64,000 nucleotides of DNA from Campylobacter magnus (GCF_028649595.1 NZ_JAQSLK010000002.1:301700-365699); one strand, 5' to 3'. Positions 32,664 to 42,430 are shown, numbered from the stretch's first letter. Made by a program: numbers and translations. Notes: generated by a model not told the origin, from the sequence alone.

Positions 32664-34196
32664 ATGAAAATCTTGACAAAAATATTTTTGTTCTCGTTTG
32701 TAGCTAGTGCTGCGTTAGCTGCTAATGCAAACAAAGTAAATTTAAAAGAACTACAAGAGCAAATCGCAAGCTTACAAGCCCAAGTTAATGAGCTAAAAGC
32801 CTCTAGCGCAAACAATAACAACGAAAAAGTTCAAAAACAAATTGATGAACTTCAAGACAGAGTCGATGAAAATGAGCTAAACGCAGCGCTTAGCAAGGTA
32901 AAAATGGGACTTGATTTTACCGTTGGTGGTGCTAGTGTGCATGGCAAAATAGGCGGTGTAAAGAGTAATAATGAAAACAAATGGGCAACAGAAGTTCATC
33001 TAAATCTCAACGCTCAAATCAACGACCGCACTAGATTCACAGGTCGCCTTGCTATGGCAAAATACTGGGGAAATATGGGTAATAGAACCTTTATAGGCGA
33101 TTATGAGGGTGGTAGAAACCCTCAGGGCAACTCTGTTGTGTATCTTGATAGAGCTTACATAGACTATGACATCATCCCAGATGTCTTTGTGGCTACTATC
33201 GGTCGTCAGCCAGGCACCGATGGCCCAGGCTCAAACCTACGCAACAGCTCAGTGCGTATGAGTACCTATCCAGCAATGCTAGTAAATGCTATGGGTGATG
33301 CCTTGGTGCTTACTTATAAACCACAGAGTCTAAAAGACTATAGCGCAGCTTTTCGTGCTGGATATATCCGTTTTTATCAAGGCTCAGAGATTGATATAGT
33401 AGGGGGCAGAAATCTACTTGGCACCCAAAAGGGCAAAGACTCAAATTTGTATCTGCTAATGGCTGAGGGTGAGCTGCCGCTTGGAGATTTTGGTAAAAAC
33501 TTGCTTATTTTAAGCTACATTCACGGCGATAAATACTCACTACCTATAGATGCAGATATGCCAAATACAACATTAAAAATTCTAGATGATACTTATAATC
33601 TAGGAAATAATGATTTATTGAACCTACATTTTGAGAGTTCAAATACCTTTGGCTCACCATTTAGCTGGTTTGTCTCAGCTAGCTACTACCGTGGCTCAAA
33701 AGGCGTTGATAACTCAGAAAAAATAAAAACAGATATAGCCTCAAACCTAAATATGATAGCTGCAATGGCGCGAGTCTTTGAAAATTCAATACCAGGTAGC
33801 CAGGCAGTAGGACAGGCTACTATCGCTGGTATACAAAATAAAGTTATACAAAGTGGCGAACTAAACTGGAATAACAAAGACGCTTGGGCTATTCACCTCG
33901 GAGCGCGCTATGATTTTACCAAGGCATTTAATCTTGGCTTTGAGTTCTTTCACGGTAGCAAGTACTGGGTTGCGCTCTCTCGCCCTGGTATAAATGACCC
34001 ACTAGATTTTAGAAATACACGCGGAAATGTTTATGATATTTATGCTATTTGGCGACTTGATTTGAATCAGTATTTGCGCTTTGCCTACACTCATATAGAT
34101 TATCAATACGCAAACAGCAGCGTTCCTGTGGGTGGGACTTATAAAGTAAACGATAAAGCAAATATATTTTCACTCTTTTATAATGTGAGATTTTAG
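32664..34196 (+). CDS. Outer-membrane beta-barrel porin (DUF3373-like)
   Basis: Probable outer-membrane channel. The start at 32664 follows GGAG and gives a signal peptide KILTKIFLFSFVASAALAANA. The mature N-terminus is a short coiled coil (about residues 26-70, LKELQEQIASLQAQVNELK...), an anchor to peptidoglycan in many porins. The barrel has features of Campylobacter DUF3373-type proteins: YLDRAYIDYDIIPDVFVATIGRQPGTDGPGSNLRNSSVR and a C-terminal strand ending in IFSLFYNVRF with terminal Phe, the usual BAM signal. Length 510 aa. Substrate unknown. Confidence 0.75.
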   Translation: MKILTKIFLFSFVASAALAANANKVNLKELQEQIASLQAQVNELKASSANNNNEKVQKQIDELQDRVDENELNAALSKVKMGLDFTVGGASVHGKIGGVKSNNENKWATEVHLNLNAQINDRTRFTGRLAMAKYWGNMGNRTFIGDYEGGRNPQGNSVVYLDRAYIDYDIIPDVFVATIGRQPGTDGPGSNLRNSSVRMSTYPAMLVNAMGDALVLTYKPQSLKDYSAAFRAGYIRFYQGSEIDIVGGRNLLGTQKGKDSNLYLLMAEGELPLGDFGKNLLILSYIHGDKYSLPIDADMPNTTLKILDDTYNLGNNDLLNLHFESSNTFGSPFSWFVSASYYRGSKGVDNSEKIKTDIASNLNMIAAMARVFENSIPGSQAVGQATIAGIQNKVIQSGELNWNNKDAWAIHLGARYDFTKAFNLGFEFFHGSKYWVALSRPGINDPLDFRNTRGNVYDIYAIWRLDLNQYLRFAYTHIDYQYANSSVPVGGTYKVNDKANIFSLFYNVRF

Positions 34197-34439
34197 ATGA
34201 GATTAATGGTAATTCTTTTAGCCTCTATTGCTACTTTTGCTTTGCTAAGCGCGGCTGATTGTTCATCCCTTATTGCTAAATATGACGCACCAGACCCAGC
34301 TAAAAAGACCATGGCGCAAATCTCTCGCTGGATAGAGCGCAAAGTCTCTGATAATCCAGGCGATGCTAAAGAACTAGAAGCCTGTCTCATCGCTGGCGCT
34401 GCTGATAATCCAAACAAAGAACAAGTCGCCGGAAAATAA
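34197..34439 (+). CDS. Small secreted protein
   Basis: 80-aa protein starting immediately after the porin stop (TAGATGAG). It has a cleavable-looking signal peptide (RLMVILLASIATFALLSAADC) and a short mature domain with two cysteines (DCSSLIAKYD, LEACLIAGAADN) that could form a disulphide. Tight spacing suggests co-translation with the porin. No function is recognised. Confidence 0.6.
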   Translation: MRLMVILLASIATFALLSAADCSSLIAKYDAPDPAKKTMAQISRWIERKVSDNPGDAKELEACLIAGAADNPNKEQVAGK

Positions 34440-34560
34440 TTTTCTAGGAATTCTAGAATTCCCAAAATCTAGAATTCCTAAAATCTCAGCTAGGAATTCT
34501 AAAATTCCTAAGTTAGAATTCCAAAAGCAAAGCTAACAAATTTTAAAATTCTCTAAATTT
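34440..34560. repeat. Palindrome cluster
   Basis: A full GGAATTCTAGAATTCC copy at about 34445-34460 is followed by TCTAGAATTCC, GGAATTCTAAAATTCC and TTAGAATTCC near copies spaced 15-25 nt. No gene. Confidence 0.75.
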
Positions 34561-34624
34561 TTACCTTTTTCTTAGCCTATATTTATCAAAAATATTATAA
34601 AATAAGCTTTTTTAAGGATAATAA

Positions 34625-34876
34625 ATGTTTGATGAACTTTTTGAAGGCAACCCAAGAGACAAGGCTTTTGAGATAATCTTTGGGGCAAACCCAAGCGTGG
34701 TTAGCTCTGAGCTAGAGATAGTTTTTGAGCAGTTTTGCGCTCTAAAAATACTAGCTAGCAAGGCTGGCATTAGCGATGAGAGCGTTGCTAGCCTGCTTCA
34801 CACTACCGAGCTTGATGAGGCAAAAAACGACTTCTATATAGATTTGGTAAGCGGAATTTTAAGCAAAAATGAATAA
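34625..34876 (+). CDS. DUF2018 family protein
   Basis: 83-aa all-helical protein conserved in Campylobacter and relatives. The opening MFDELFEGNPRDKAFEIIFGANPSVV and the helix LEIVFEQFCALKILASKAG are typical for the family. It heads a cluster whose order (DUF2018, periplasmic protein, polyprenyl synthase, hemA, proS, hemC) I know from C. jejuni. AAGGATAATAA precedes the ATG. Function unknown. It overlaps the next gene by 8 nt. Confidence 0.85.
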   Translation: MFDELFEGNPRDKAFEIIFGANPSVVSSELEIVFEQFCALKILASKAGISDESVASLLHTTELDEAKNDFYIDLVSGILSKNE

Positions 34877-35333
34877 GGCTTTTTGGCTAAAAAGTTTTTT
34901 TAAAGCTCTTTTACTTTGCGTGTTTTGTGCTAGTTTTGCACACTCTAGGCCGCCTGCTTGGACTAGCACAAAACTTTTTTTGCTAGCAAAGGATCAAAAA
35001 GCCTATTTGTTTATCACAGAAAAAGCTACCTTGCGTAAAGAAACGTTTGAGTTTAGCTGGACGCTTTATGATGGGCTAAATCTCGTGGTTCATAGCAAAT
35101 GGCGACTATACCCACGCCAGATAATGTTTTCACGCAGAAGGGGGCTAGAGCTATATAGCCAAAATATTTTGCTAGCACGCAAAAATCCTTATTTAGATGA
35201 AGTGCGAGTGTATATAGAGTTTTTATCTTTTGAAGCTGGTGCTGCTAAGTTTGGCGTGCATGTGATGGATAAAAGCCAAAGAGTGGATATCGAGTATTAC
35301 CCAAATCCAGAGGTACAAGATGAACAAAATTGA
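34869..35333 (+). CDS. Periplasmic hypothetical protein
   Basis: 154-aa protein with an N-terminal signal peptide (FFKALLLCVFCASFAHS) and a beta-rich mature part (FLLAKDQKAYLFITEKATLRKETFEFSWTLYDGLNLVVHSKWR). It occupies the place of the C. jejuni Cj0540-type exported protein in this cluster. Overlaps the gene before (8 nt) and after (14 nt), so it is co-translated with both. Function not known. Confidence 0.75.
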   Translation: MNKAFWLKSFFKALLLCVFCASFAHSRPPAWTSTKLFLLAKDQKAYLFITEKATLRKETFEFSWTLYDGLNLVVHSKWRLYPRQIMFSRRRGLELYSQNILLARKNPYLDEVRVYIEFLSFEAGAAKFGVHVMDKSQRVDIEYYPNPEVQDEQN

Positions 35334-36204
35334 TGATAAATTAAACGAGTTTATAGCCCAGCTTGATTATAGCGTTGTTAGCGATATGTTTGCTAAGATT
35401 TCTAGTGGCAAAAAACTTCGCTCAAAGCTGATTTATAAAATCGCAGGCGATGATGAAAAAAGCGTTAGACTTTGTGCTGTTGTGGAGCTAATCCACCTAG
35501 CAAGCCTGCTTCACGATGATGTGATTGATGATGCCTCTTTGCGCAGGGGAAAGGCTAGCATAAACGCAGTTTTTGGCAATAAAAACGCTATCATGCTAGG
35601 CGATACTCTATACTCAAAGGGCTTTTTTGAACTTAGCAAGTTTGATGAAAAAATCGCAAGTCTAATCAGCGATGCTGTTTGTAAACTAAGTCTTGGTGAA
35701 CTTATGGATGTAGAACTTAGCAAGGCTTTTAACAGCGATGAGAATGCGTATTTTCGCATGATTTATTATAAGACAGCCGTGCTTATCGAGGCTGCCTCTG
35801 GGGCTGCTGCCTTGCTAGTAGGTGCTGATGAAAACTCTCATAAAGAATACGGCAAAAACCTTGGTATAGCCTTTCAAATCATAGATGATATCCTAGATAT
35901 TACTAGCGATGAGGCTACGCTTGGCAAGCCTGCTATGAGCGATTTTAAAGAGGGTAAAAGCACCTTGCCTTATATCTTGCTTTTTAAAGCGCAAAATGAA
36001 AGCCAAAAAGAGCGTCTAAAAGCACTATTTGCCAAGGACTTAAGCGCAGATGAGCTTAGCTGGCTAAAAGAACAATTTAATAAATACAAAATTATAGAAA
36101 AAAGCGTCCAGATTGCCAAAGACTACGCAGATAAGGCGCTAAGTGCGGTTAAAAATACTGAGCTAAAAGAAGTAGTAAATGCTATGATAAATAGGAAGTT
36201 TTAA
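35320..36204 (+). CDS. Polyprenyl diphosphate synthase
   Basis: Trans-prenyltransferase that builds the isoprenoid side chain of quinones (menaquinone in Campylobacter). The first aspartate-rich motif is LLHDDVIDDASLRRG and the second FQIIDDILD; KLRSKLIYKI matches the substrate-binding KxR region. At 294 aa it is of normal size. It lies directly upstream of hemA (1-nt overlap of stop and start), linking respiratory quinone and haem synthesis. Chain length (octa- or other) cannot be told. Confidence 0.9.
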   Translation: MNKIDDKLNEFIAQLDYSVVSDMFAKISSGKKLRSKLIYKIAGDDEKSVRLCAVVELIHLASLLHDDVIDDASLRRGKASINAVFGNKNAIMLGDTLYSKGFFELSKFDEKIASLISDAVCKLSLGELMDVELSKAFNSDENAYFRMIYYKTAVLIEAASGAAALLVGADENSHKEYGKNLGIAFQIIDDILDITSDEATLGKPAMSDFKEGKSTLPYILLFKAQNESQKERLKALFAKDLSADELSWLKEQFNKYKIIEKSVQIAKDYADKALSAVKNTELKEVVNAMINRKF

Positions 36205-37475
36205 TGCAATATTTAATAATCAGCTTTACTCACAAAAACACAGATATCGCGCTTAGAGAACGACTTGCTCTAAATAGCGATACAAAGAAAAAAGAGATTT
36301 TGCGCCTGATTTGCGCAGCGCAAAATATAAGCGAATGTATGGCTATAAGCACCTGTAACCGCGTGGAGCTAATCGCAGTTTGTGATGATACCACAAGTGC
36401 TACCAAGCATATATTAAATGCGCTTAGAGTCATTACTGGAGTGGATTTTGAGACCTTAGAGTATTATGCTGGCGTTTATGAGGGTAGTGGGGCGATTCAT
36501 CATCTTTTTAGCGTGGCAAGCTCGCTTGATAGCCTAGTTGTAGGCGAAAATCAAATCGCAGGTCAGCTAAAAGAGGCCTTTAAGTTTGCTTATGAAAGTG
36601 CAAATGCCGGGGGTGAGCTAAGCTTTCTTATACACTGGGCTTTTAAGACAGCTGCAAAGGTAAAGAGCCTAACGCAGATTTCTAAAAATCCAGTTTCAAT
36701 TAGCTCAGTAGCTGTGGCAAAAGCCAAAGAAATCTATGAAAACATGGGAGCAAGCCTAGGGGGCATGAGTGCTGTCGTGGTGGGAGCTGGGCAAATGGCA
36801 AGTCTGCTAGCAAAGCACCTAGTAGCAGCTCACACAAATGTAATCATCGTAAACCGCAGCAAACAAAGAGCTGATGCCCTTGCTAGCGAGCTTGGTAGCC
36901 TTGCTAGCGTAGAGGACTGGGACGAGCTAGCAGAGTTAATCAATCGCTATGCGCTGATTTTTGTAGCTACGGCTGCGCCAAAGGCCATTATCACAGATGA
37001 GCTTATAGAAGAGCGTGATTTTAGGCGCTATATTTTTGATATTTGTGTGCCTAGAAATGTGGATGTAAAAGAGAGCTTTAACATTGATATTTACGCTGTT
37101 GATGACCTTGATGAGATAGTAAAGGGAAATATTGCCTTGCGCCAAGAAGAGGCCACGGCTGCCTTTGGTATAGTAAATGATGGCGTGGCTGAGTTTTTTA
37201 AAGCTATAAAACAAAAGCACTCAGCCCCATCAATCAAGGCTTTGCGTCAAAGGGCAAAAGATATTTGTGAGAGCGAGCTAGAAAAGGCGATAAAACACGG
37301 ATATTTAAAGCGTAGCGATGAGAACGAGGCTAGAAAGCTTTTACATCAAGTTTTCAAGGCCTTTTTACACAAGCCCACCGTGCGGTTAAAAGACCGCAAC
37401 GATAGTGATACTATATCTGCGCTTGAGTTTTTGTTTGATTTAGAAATTACTAGCAAGGATAAAACGCAAATCTAG
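36204..37475 (+). CDS. hemA: Glutamyl-tRNA reductase
   Basis: First committed enzyme of C5-pathway tetrapyrrole synthesis: reduces glutamyl-tRNA to glutamate-1-semialdehyde. Motifs are the catalytic-cysteine region ISTCNRVELIAV, VVGENQIAGQLKEAF, the NADPH-binding MSAVVVGAGQMASLLAKHL and FDICVPRNVDV. At 423 aa it is typical. hemC follows two genes later, with proS between, as in C. jejuni. The start overlaps the upstream stop (TAATG). Confidence 0.96.
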   Translation: MQYLIISFTHKNTDIALRERLALNSDTKKKEILRLICAAQNISECMAISTCNRVELIAVCDDTTSATKHILNALRVITGVDFETLEYYAGVYEGSGAIHHLFSVASSLDSLVVGENQIAGQLKEAFKFAYESANAGGELSFLIHWAFKTAAKVKSLTQISKNPVSISSVAVAKAKEIYENMGASLGGMSAVVVGAGQMASLLAKHLVAAHTNVIIVNRSKQRADALASELGSLASVEDWDELAELINRYALIFVATAAPKAIITDELIEERDFRRYIFDICVPRNVDVKESFNIDIYAVDDLDEIVKGNIALRQEEATAAFGIVNDGVAEFFKAIKQKHSAPSIKALRQRAKDICESELEKAIKHGYLKRSDENEARKLLHQVFKAFLHKPTVRLKDRNDSDTISALEFLFDLEITSKDKTQI

Positions 37476-37565
37476 AATTCCTAGGAATTCTGGAATTTTA
37501 CTTAGGAATTTTAGAATTCTAGCCCTAGGAATTCTAGAATTTTGCCTAGGAATTCTAGATTTTAA
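37472..37565. repeat. Palindrome half-copies between hemA and proS
   Basis: Five tandem variants of the repeat (TCTAGAATTCC, GGAATTCTGGAATTT, GGAATTTTAGAATTC, GGAATTCTAGAATTT, GGAATTCTAGATTT) spaced about 20 nt. No promoter is evident; AAGGATAAA for proS follows. Confidence 0.75.
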
Positions 37566-37622
37566 TTTTATGGTGCTTTCTGCTGGGGTGTGCCATAGCA
37601 AAAGTACAAATAAGGATAAAAT

Positions 37623-39353
37623 ATGAAATTTTCTAAAATGTTTATACCAACTCTAAAAGACGCCCCAAAAGATGCGGTTTTGCCTAGCCATGCGCTTTTA
37701 ATAAGGGCAGGCTTTATCAGCCAGCTTGGCACTGGGCTTTATGACTTTTTGCCACTGGGTCTTAAAATGCTTGAAAAAATCAGCGCAGTTGTAAGAGAAG
37801 AGATGAATAAAGCCGGCGCAAATGAAGTGCGTTTTAGCTACATGACGCCTAGCGAGTTTTGGCGTGAAAGTGGGCGTTGGAATAAATTTGGCAAAGAGCT
37901 TTTGCGCCTTAATGACCGCAAAAATGGCGAGTTTGTCCTAAGCCCAACAAATGAAGAAAGCGTGGTAAATATGGTGCGTGGGCGAATTACTAGCTACAAG
38001 CAACTCCCGCTAAATCTATATCAAATAAATCTAAAATTCCGTGATGAGGCGCGTCCTCGCTTTGGGCTTATGAGAGGGCGTGAGTTTGTGATGAAAGATG
38101 CTTATAGCTTTCATAGTAGCGAAGATGATTTGCGCAGAGAGTTTGAGAATATGCACGCTACTTATGAGCGTATTTTTACTAGGCTGGGGCTTGATTTTAG
38201 AGCAGTTAGCGCAGATAGTGGCGCAATAGGCGGCTCTGGCTCAAAAGAGTTTATGGTGCTAGCGCCAAATGGCGAAGATGATATCTTGCTAAGTAGCAGC
38301 TACGCAGCAAATGTAGAAGCAGCCATCCGCAAGCCTCGCACAAGCAGCAGCGAGCGCCCAGAGGCAAACGCTACAAGCAAGTTTCATACGCCAAATATCA
38401 CTAGCATTGAGCAGTTAGCAAAGTTTTTTCATGTAGATCCATTTTACCTTGTAAAAGCTGTGATAAAAAAAGGGCTTTTTGATGATGGCAAAGGCGGAGT
38501 TAGCGAAAAAATCGTGGTATTTTTCGTGCGCGGGGATGATGAGCTTCAAGAGGCAAAAGCGCAAAATGCTAGTAAGGCCTTGGAGCTAATGGATGCTAGC
38601 GAGGCTGAAATAGCAGCTGCCCATCTAGTAGCTGGCTTTTGTGGGCCAAAGGGACTGCCTAATGCAGTGGAGTTCTACATTGATAATGAGCTAAGGGATG
38701 AAGAGCAGATGATAATCGGCGCAAATGAAAAAGACTATCACATAATCGGCTTTAAAATGACTGGCTTTAATGATAGTAGGTGGGCTGATCTAGTGGCGGT
38801 AAAAGAGGGCGATTTGGACTTAAATGGCGAGCCACTAGTGATGAAAAAGGGCATTGAAGTAGGTCATATTTTCATGCTTGGCACTAGATATAGCGAGGCG
38901 ATGAATGCGACTTATTTGGATGAAAACGGCAAGACTCAGCCCTTTATCATGGGCTGCTATGGCATAGGTATCTCACGGCTTATTGCTGTCATGGTAGAGG
39001 CTAGTAATGACGAGCGTGGCATAATCTGGGATAAAAAATGCGCTCCATTTAGCGTCCATATCATCGTGCCTGATATCAAAAACTGCGCTGCTTTGGAATT
39101 TGCTCTTAGCTTGGAGAGCGAGCTTGAGACACAGGGCATTGAAGTACTACTTGATGATAGAGCAGGGGCAAGGTATGGTGAGAAAATCGCTGATTTCGAG
39201 CTTATTGGCGTGCCTTTTGGCGTGGTTATCGGCAAAGACTACGCAAATAGCGGCGAAGTGGAGCTAATCACAAGAAAAGGGCTAATCAAAGAAAAAATCA
39301 GTGCAGAGCTAGTTAAGAACAAGCTTTTAGAGCTTTTAAAGGATGAAAGATGA
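37623..39353 (+). CDS. proS: Prolyl-tRNA synthetase
   Basis: Class II synthetase charging tRNA-Pro. The 576-aa protein has motif 1 region GTGLYDFLPLGLKMLEKI, motif 2 FRDEARPRFGLMRGREFVMKDAYSFH, motif 3 GCYGIGISRLIAVMVE, and a C-terminal anticodon-binding domain (LDDRAGARYGEKIADFELIGVP). The long region between motifs 2 and 3 (about residues 230-410) is the bacterial editing insertion. It overlaps hemC by 4 nt. Confidence 0.96.
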   Translation: MKFSKMFIPTLKDAPKDAVLPSHALLIRAGFISQLGTGLYDFLPLGLKMLEKISAVVREEMNKAGANEVRFSYMTPSEFWRESGRWNKFGKELLRLNDRKNGEFVLSPTNEESVVNMVRGRITSYKQLPLNLYQINLKFRDEARPRFGLMRGREFVMKDAYSFHSSEDDLRREFENMHATYERIFTRLGLDFRAVSADSGAIGGSGSKEFMVLAPNGEDDILLSSSYAANVEAAIRKPRTSSSERPEANATSKFHTPNITSIEQLAKFFHVDPFYLVKAVIKKGLFDDGKGGVSEKIVVFFVRGDDELQEAKAQNASKALELMDASEAEIAAAHLVAGFCGPKGLPNAVEFYIDNELRDEEQMIIGANEKDYHIIGFKMTGFNDSRWADLVAVKEGDLDLNGEPLVMKKGIEVGHIFMLGTRYSEAMNATYLDENGKTQPFIMGCYGIGISRLIAVMVEASNDERGIIWDKKCAPFSVHIIVPDIKNCAALEFALSLESELETQGIEVLLDDRAGARYGEKIADFELIGVPFGVVIGKDYANSGEVELITRKGLIKEKISAELVKNKLLELLKDER

Positions 39354-40279
39354 AAATTCGTATCGCAAGTAGAAAATCAGCTCTTGCTATGTGGCAAAGT
39401 GAGCATATAAAAAAGCGTTTAGAGGCCGCTGGGCACGAGTGCGAGATTATCAAAATGAGTACCAAAGGCGATGTTATACTAGACACCCCACTAGCTAAAA
39501 TCGGCGGCAAAGGGCTATTTACCAAAGAACTAGAAAATACTTTGTTAGAAGGACGCGCTGATGTTGCTGTGCATAGCTTAAAAGATGTGCCAACACGCTT
39601 TGAAGCAGGACTTGAGCTTGCTTGCGTGTGTAGTCGTGAAAATACCGATGATTGTTTGCTTAGTATGAATTATACTAGCTTAGAGGGCTTAAGACTTGGT
39701 GCTAGGGTTGGCACTACGAGCCTGCGCCGTAGAATGCAGATTTTAGCTCGCAGACCAGATCTTAAAGTAATTTCACTTCGTGGAAATGTGAATTCTAGAA
39801 TTTCAAAGCTTAAAAACGGCGTTTTTGATGCGATTATTTTGGCCCAGGCTGGCATAACTCGCCTTGGGCTAGAAAACCTTGTAAATCACATTAGCCCGCT
39901 TGGTAGCGTGCCTGCTATGGGGCAGGGTGCGCTTGGCATTGAAATAGCTAGCCAAAACTCGGCTGTAAAAGAAGCGATCGCCTTTTTAAACGATGAAAAA
40001 AGCGTGATCGAGACAAGTATTGAGCGTGCTTTTGTAGATACGCTAAATGGCGGCTGTCAGGCACCTATTGGCATTTCAGCCGTGCTTAGCGGCGATAAAG
40101 TGCGAGTTAAAGCCATTTTGGGGCTTGTGGATGGTAGCGAGATTTTGAGTGCTGAGCGTGAGTTTTGCGCTAAGCTTGGCAGCGAGGCTGGGGTGATATT
40201 AGCTAGAGAGTTTATCGCTCGTGGAGCAAAAGAGCTTTTAGAACGTAGCGAGCAGATGAGCAACGCTATGGAGTTTTAG
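39350..40279 (+). CDS. hemC: Porphobilinogen deaminase (hydroxymethylbilane synthase)
   Basis: Polymerises four porphobilinogens to hydroxymethylbilane in haem synthesis. The 309-aa protein has RIASRKSALAMWQSEHIK, KGLFTKELENTLLEGRADVAVHSLKDVPT, the cofactor-binding arginines in VGTTSLRRRMQILARRPDLKVISLRGNVNSR and the dipyrromethane cysteine in LNGGCQAPIG. Starts inside the proS stop region (ATGAAAG before the TGA), implying coupling. A repeat-filled gap follows. Confidence 0.96.
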   Translation: MKIRIASRKSALAMWQSEHIKKRLEAAGHECEIIKMSTKGDVILDTPLAKIGGKGLFTKELENTLLEGRADVAVHSLKDVPTRFEAGLELACVCSRENTDDCLLSMNYTSLEGLRLGARVGTTSLRRRMQILARRPDLKVISLRGNVNSRISKLKNGVFDAIILAQAGITRLGLENLVNHISPLGSVPAMGQGALGIEIASQNSAVKEAIAFLNDEKSVIETSIERAFVDTLNGGCQAPIGISAVLSGDKVRVKAILGLVDGSEILSAEREFCAKLGSEAGVILAREFIARGAKELLERSEQMSNAMEF

Positions 40280-40697
40280 CTCTTGCTTATATCAGTTTTT
40301 CTGGGGGTTAGGGGGTGTCTTTTTGGGAATTCTAGAATTCCCTAGAATAGAATTTAGAATTCCCTATAGAGATCCCCCAGTCAAGCTGGGGGATGACAGG
40401 GAATTTAGAATTCCCTAAAAATACTCCCTAACCCCCAAAAACGCAGATAAAGCAAGAGAATTCTAAATTTTAGCGGGGTTTTAGGGTCCCCAAGGGTTTA
40501 GGGCGTAGCCCTTATAAAATTTGCTAGCTAGATTTATCTAGTCTAAAAGCGAGCAAAAATCTAGAATTCCTAATCTAGAATTCCTAAAAAGAAACCCCCT
40601 AACCCCCAGAAAAACAAAGGAATTCTAGAATTCCCTAGAATAAAATCTAGAATTCCTAAGAAAAAAAACCTAGGAATTCTAGATTTGCTAGCTTAAT
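40280..40697. repeat. Repeat-filled gap between hemC and flagellin genes
   Basis: No gene. Holds GGAATTCTAGAATTCC copies (about 40327, 40619), a GAGATCCCCCAG...CTGGGGGATGACA hairpin (40372-40398), three copies of the CTGGGGGTTAGGGGG unit in both orientations (40301, 40424, 40588), and structured repeat copy 1 (40467-40570). Confidence 0.8.
40467..40570 (+). repeat. Structured repeat, copy 1
   Basis: About 104 nt: TTTTAGCGGGGTTTTAGGG, CCCCAAGGGTTTAG, the hairpin GGGC-GTA-GCCC, TTATAAAATTTGC, a variable hairpin CTAGA-TTTA-TCTAG (40528-40541), then CTAAAAGCGAGCAAAAA and TCTAGAATTCC. Nearly identical to copy 2 at 56987-57091 except for paired changes in the variable hairpin. Confidence 0.75.
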
Positions 40698-42311
40698 TTA
40701 TTGTAATAATCTTATTATAGCTTGCTGGATTTGATTTGCTTGTGCGCTTGCGTAGCTGCCGCTTTGAGATAAAATATTTTGTTTATTAAACTGCGCTACT
40801 TCGTTAGCAAAGTCTACATCTCTTATTTGGCTCTCGGCTGCTTTTATGTTTAGGTGAGTTACTGAGATATTGTTTATTGTAGCTGTGATTTGATTTTGTA
40901 TTGAGCCAATGTTTGAGCGAATACGATCAAGATCACCAAGTGCTACCACAGCTATATCTATCAAAGTTTGCGAGCCATTATATGTAAGAACGCCCGGTTC
41001 TTGAGTAACATTTGAACCTTGAGTTCCTACCACTCCATGACCCATTGCCTTTGCTAGCGAGCCAGACATAGGCTCTGTAAGAAAATCATGTAGATTTACA
41101 GCAGCTTTATGTGGAGTAGTGCTATCCTCAAATTTAGTTTTTCCATCATCTGAGATACCGGTTGAAACTACGCCTTTTTGATTTTTTGCTATTGTGTTTG
41201 CTGGTGTTATGGAGTAGCTGGTAGGTATAGAGCCGTATTTAGAAAAAGTAAGCTCTCCAAGAACAAGAACATCGTTTAAGAATTTTGTTGCATCAGTAGG
41301 ATCAGTAAATGATAGTCCTAAGGCTCCCTTTGCTCCATTATCATTTGTTTTTATATATATAGGTAAACCGTTGTGGCTATTTAGCATCATGCGACCAGAA
41401 CCATTATCTATCGTGGCTGTAACACCTGTAAGAGAACTTTGAGAGTTTATAGCATTTAGCACTATGCCATCAGCATCATCCTTTTGAACAGTAGCATTGC
41501 TTAAAATTTTATAGCCATTTATACTAAGATCGACTGGACCAAAAAATCCTGATCCAAGTATGGGAACAGGTGTAGCCAAATCGCTCCTAGCACTTGCTCT
41601 AATGCCAGTTTCTACATGCACAGCATTTACTCTATCTGTGATGTATTTAAACCCTTGTGTGAGCAAATCTTGACCAGTAAAATTAAACTCTAATTTTTCA
41701 TTGCCTATAGTTCCATGATTAAGAGTGAAAGTCCACTCAGCTTTGGCAAAGTCAGTTGTGTTTTCATACATAAGAGGTGAGCTAGTAGCAAAAGACAAAT
41801 GCCCCACAGCCTTGCTATCAGCTCTAGGTATCGTAATAGATATAATTTCATTTGAGTAAGCACCCATTTGAAAGTTTTTATTGCTAAAATTACCATTTAG
41901 TAGTTTGTGACCATTAAAAGTAGTCGTGTTTGCGATATTATCAAACTCTTCTAAAAGGCGCATGATATCTTGGTGTATAGCCAAGCGAGAGTCTCTAGTG
42001 TGAAAGTCATTTGCAGCCTGTATAGCCTTTACTCTTATGGTATCTATTATCTCTATCTGTTCAGCCATAGCATAATCAGCGGTTTGTAGTATACCTATTG
42101 CGTCATTTCCGCTAGCTATGCTTTGCTCTAAGCTACTTGCTTGAGAGCGCAGACTATCAGCCACAGTCATTCCACTAGCATCATTAGCAGCTTTGTTTAT
42201 GCGCAAACCAGAGCTAAGGTGTTCTAGTGAGGCAGTTAGCTTTTTGTTTGTGCGCTCAGTGCTATTATTAGATGATAGCGATGTTATGTTTGTGTTAATT
42301 CTAAAAGACAT
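40698..42311 (-). CDS. Flagellin (FlaA-type)
   Basis: Structural subunit of the flagellar filament. The 537-aa protein has the conserved D0/D1 ends: MSFRINTNITSLSSNN, LSSGLRINKAANDASGMTVADSLRSQASSLEQSIASGNDAIGILQTADYAM at the front and IRSNIGSIQNQITATINNISVTHLNIKAAESQIRDVDFANEVAQFNKQNILSQSGSYASAQANQIQQAIIRLLQ at the back. The middle (about 175-440) is the variable surface region. A sigma28 promoter precedes it. Only one flagellin gene lies here, so it cannot be assigned to FlaA or FlaB. Confidence 0.95.
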   Translation of the reverse strand: MSFRINTNITSLSSNNSTERTNKKLTASLEHLSSGLRINKAANDASGMTVADSLRSQASSLEQSIASGNDAIGILQTADYAMAEQIEIIDTIRVKAIQAANDFHTRDSRLAIHQDIMRLLEEFDNIANTTTFNGHKLLNGNFSNKNFQMGAYSNEIISITIPRADSKAVGHLSFATSSPLMYENTTDFAKAEWTFTLNHGTIGNEKLEFNFTGQDLLTQGFKYITDRVNAVHVETGIRASARSDLATPVPILGSGFFGPVDLSINGYKILSNATVQKDDADGIVLNAINSQSSLTGVTATIDNGSGRMMLNSHNGLPIYIKTNDNGAKGALGLSFTDPTDATKFLNDVLVLGELTFSKYGSIPTSYSITPANTIAKNQKGVVSTGISDDGKTKFEDSTTPHKAAVNLHDFLTEPMSGSLAKAMGHGVVGTQGSNVTQEPGVLTYNGSQTLIDIAVVALGDLDRIRSNIGSIQNQITATINNISVTHLNIKAAESQIRDVDFANEVAQFNKQNILSQSGSYASAQANQIQQAIIRLLQ

Positions 42312-42346
42312 TTTACCTATTTTATATATAAAATTTCTGCCTTATT

Positions 42347-42373
42347 ATATCGCCAAAATCTTTAAAAAATTTA
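42347..42373 (-). promoter_or_regulatory. Sigma28 (FliA) promoter of flagellin
   Basis: On the minus strand TAAATTTT (42373-42366), exactly 11 nt, then GGCGATAT (42354-42347) matches the sigma28 layout TAAAGTTT-N11-GCCGATAA. It lies 36 nt before the flagellin ATG. Confidence 0.85.
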
Positions 42374-42430
42374 GCATTTTTATAAAAAAAATATTTTTTT
42401 GCTTTTTTGCAATTTTTTTTCTAAAAACCC

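Noticed and set aside
36936..37220. 94-codon frame antisense to hemA
   Set aside because: Shadow of the conserved hemA coding sequence with no start signals or recognisable domain.
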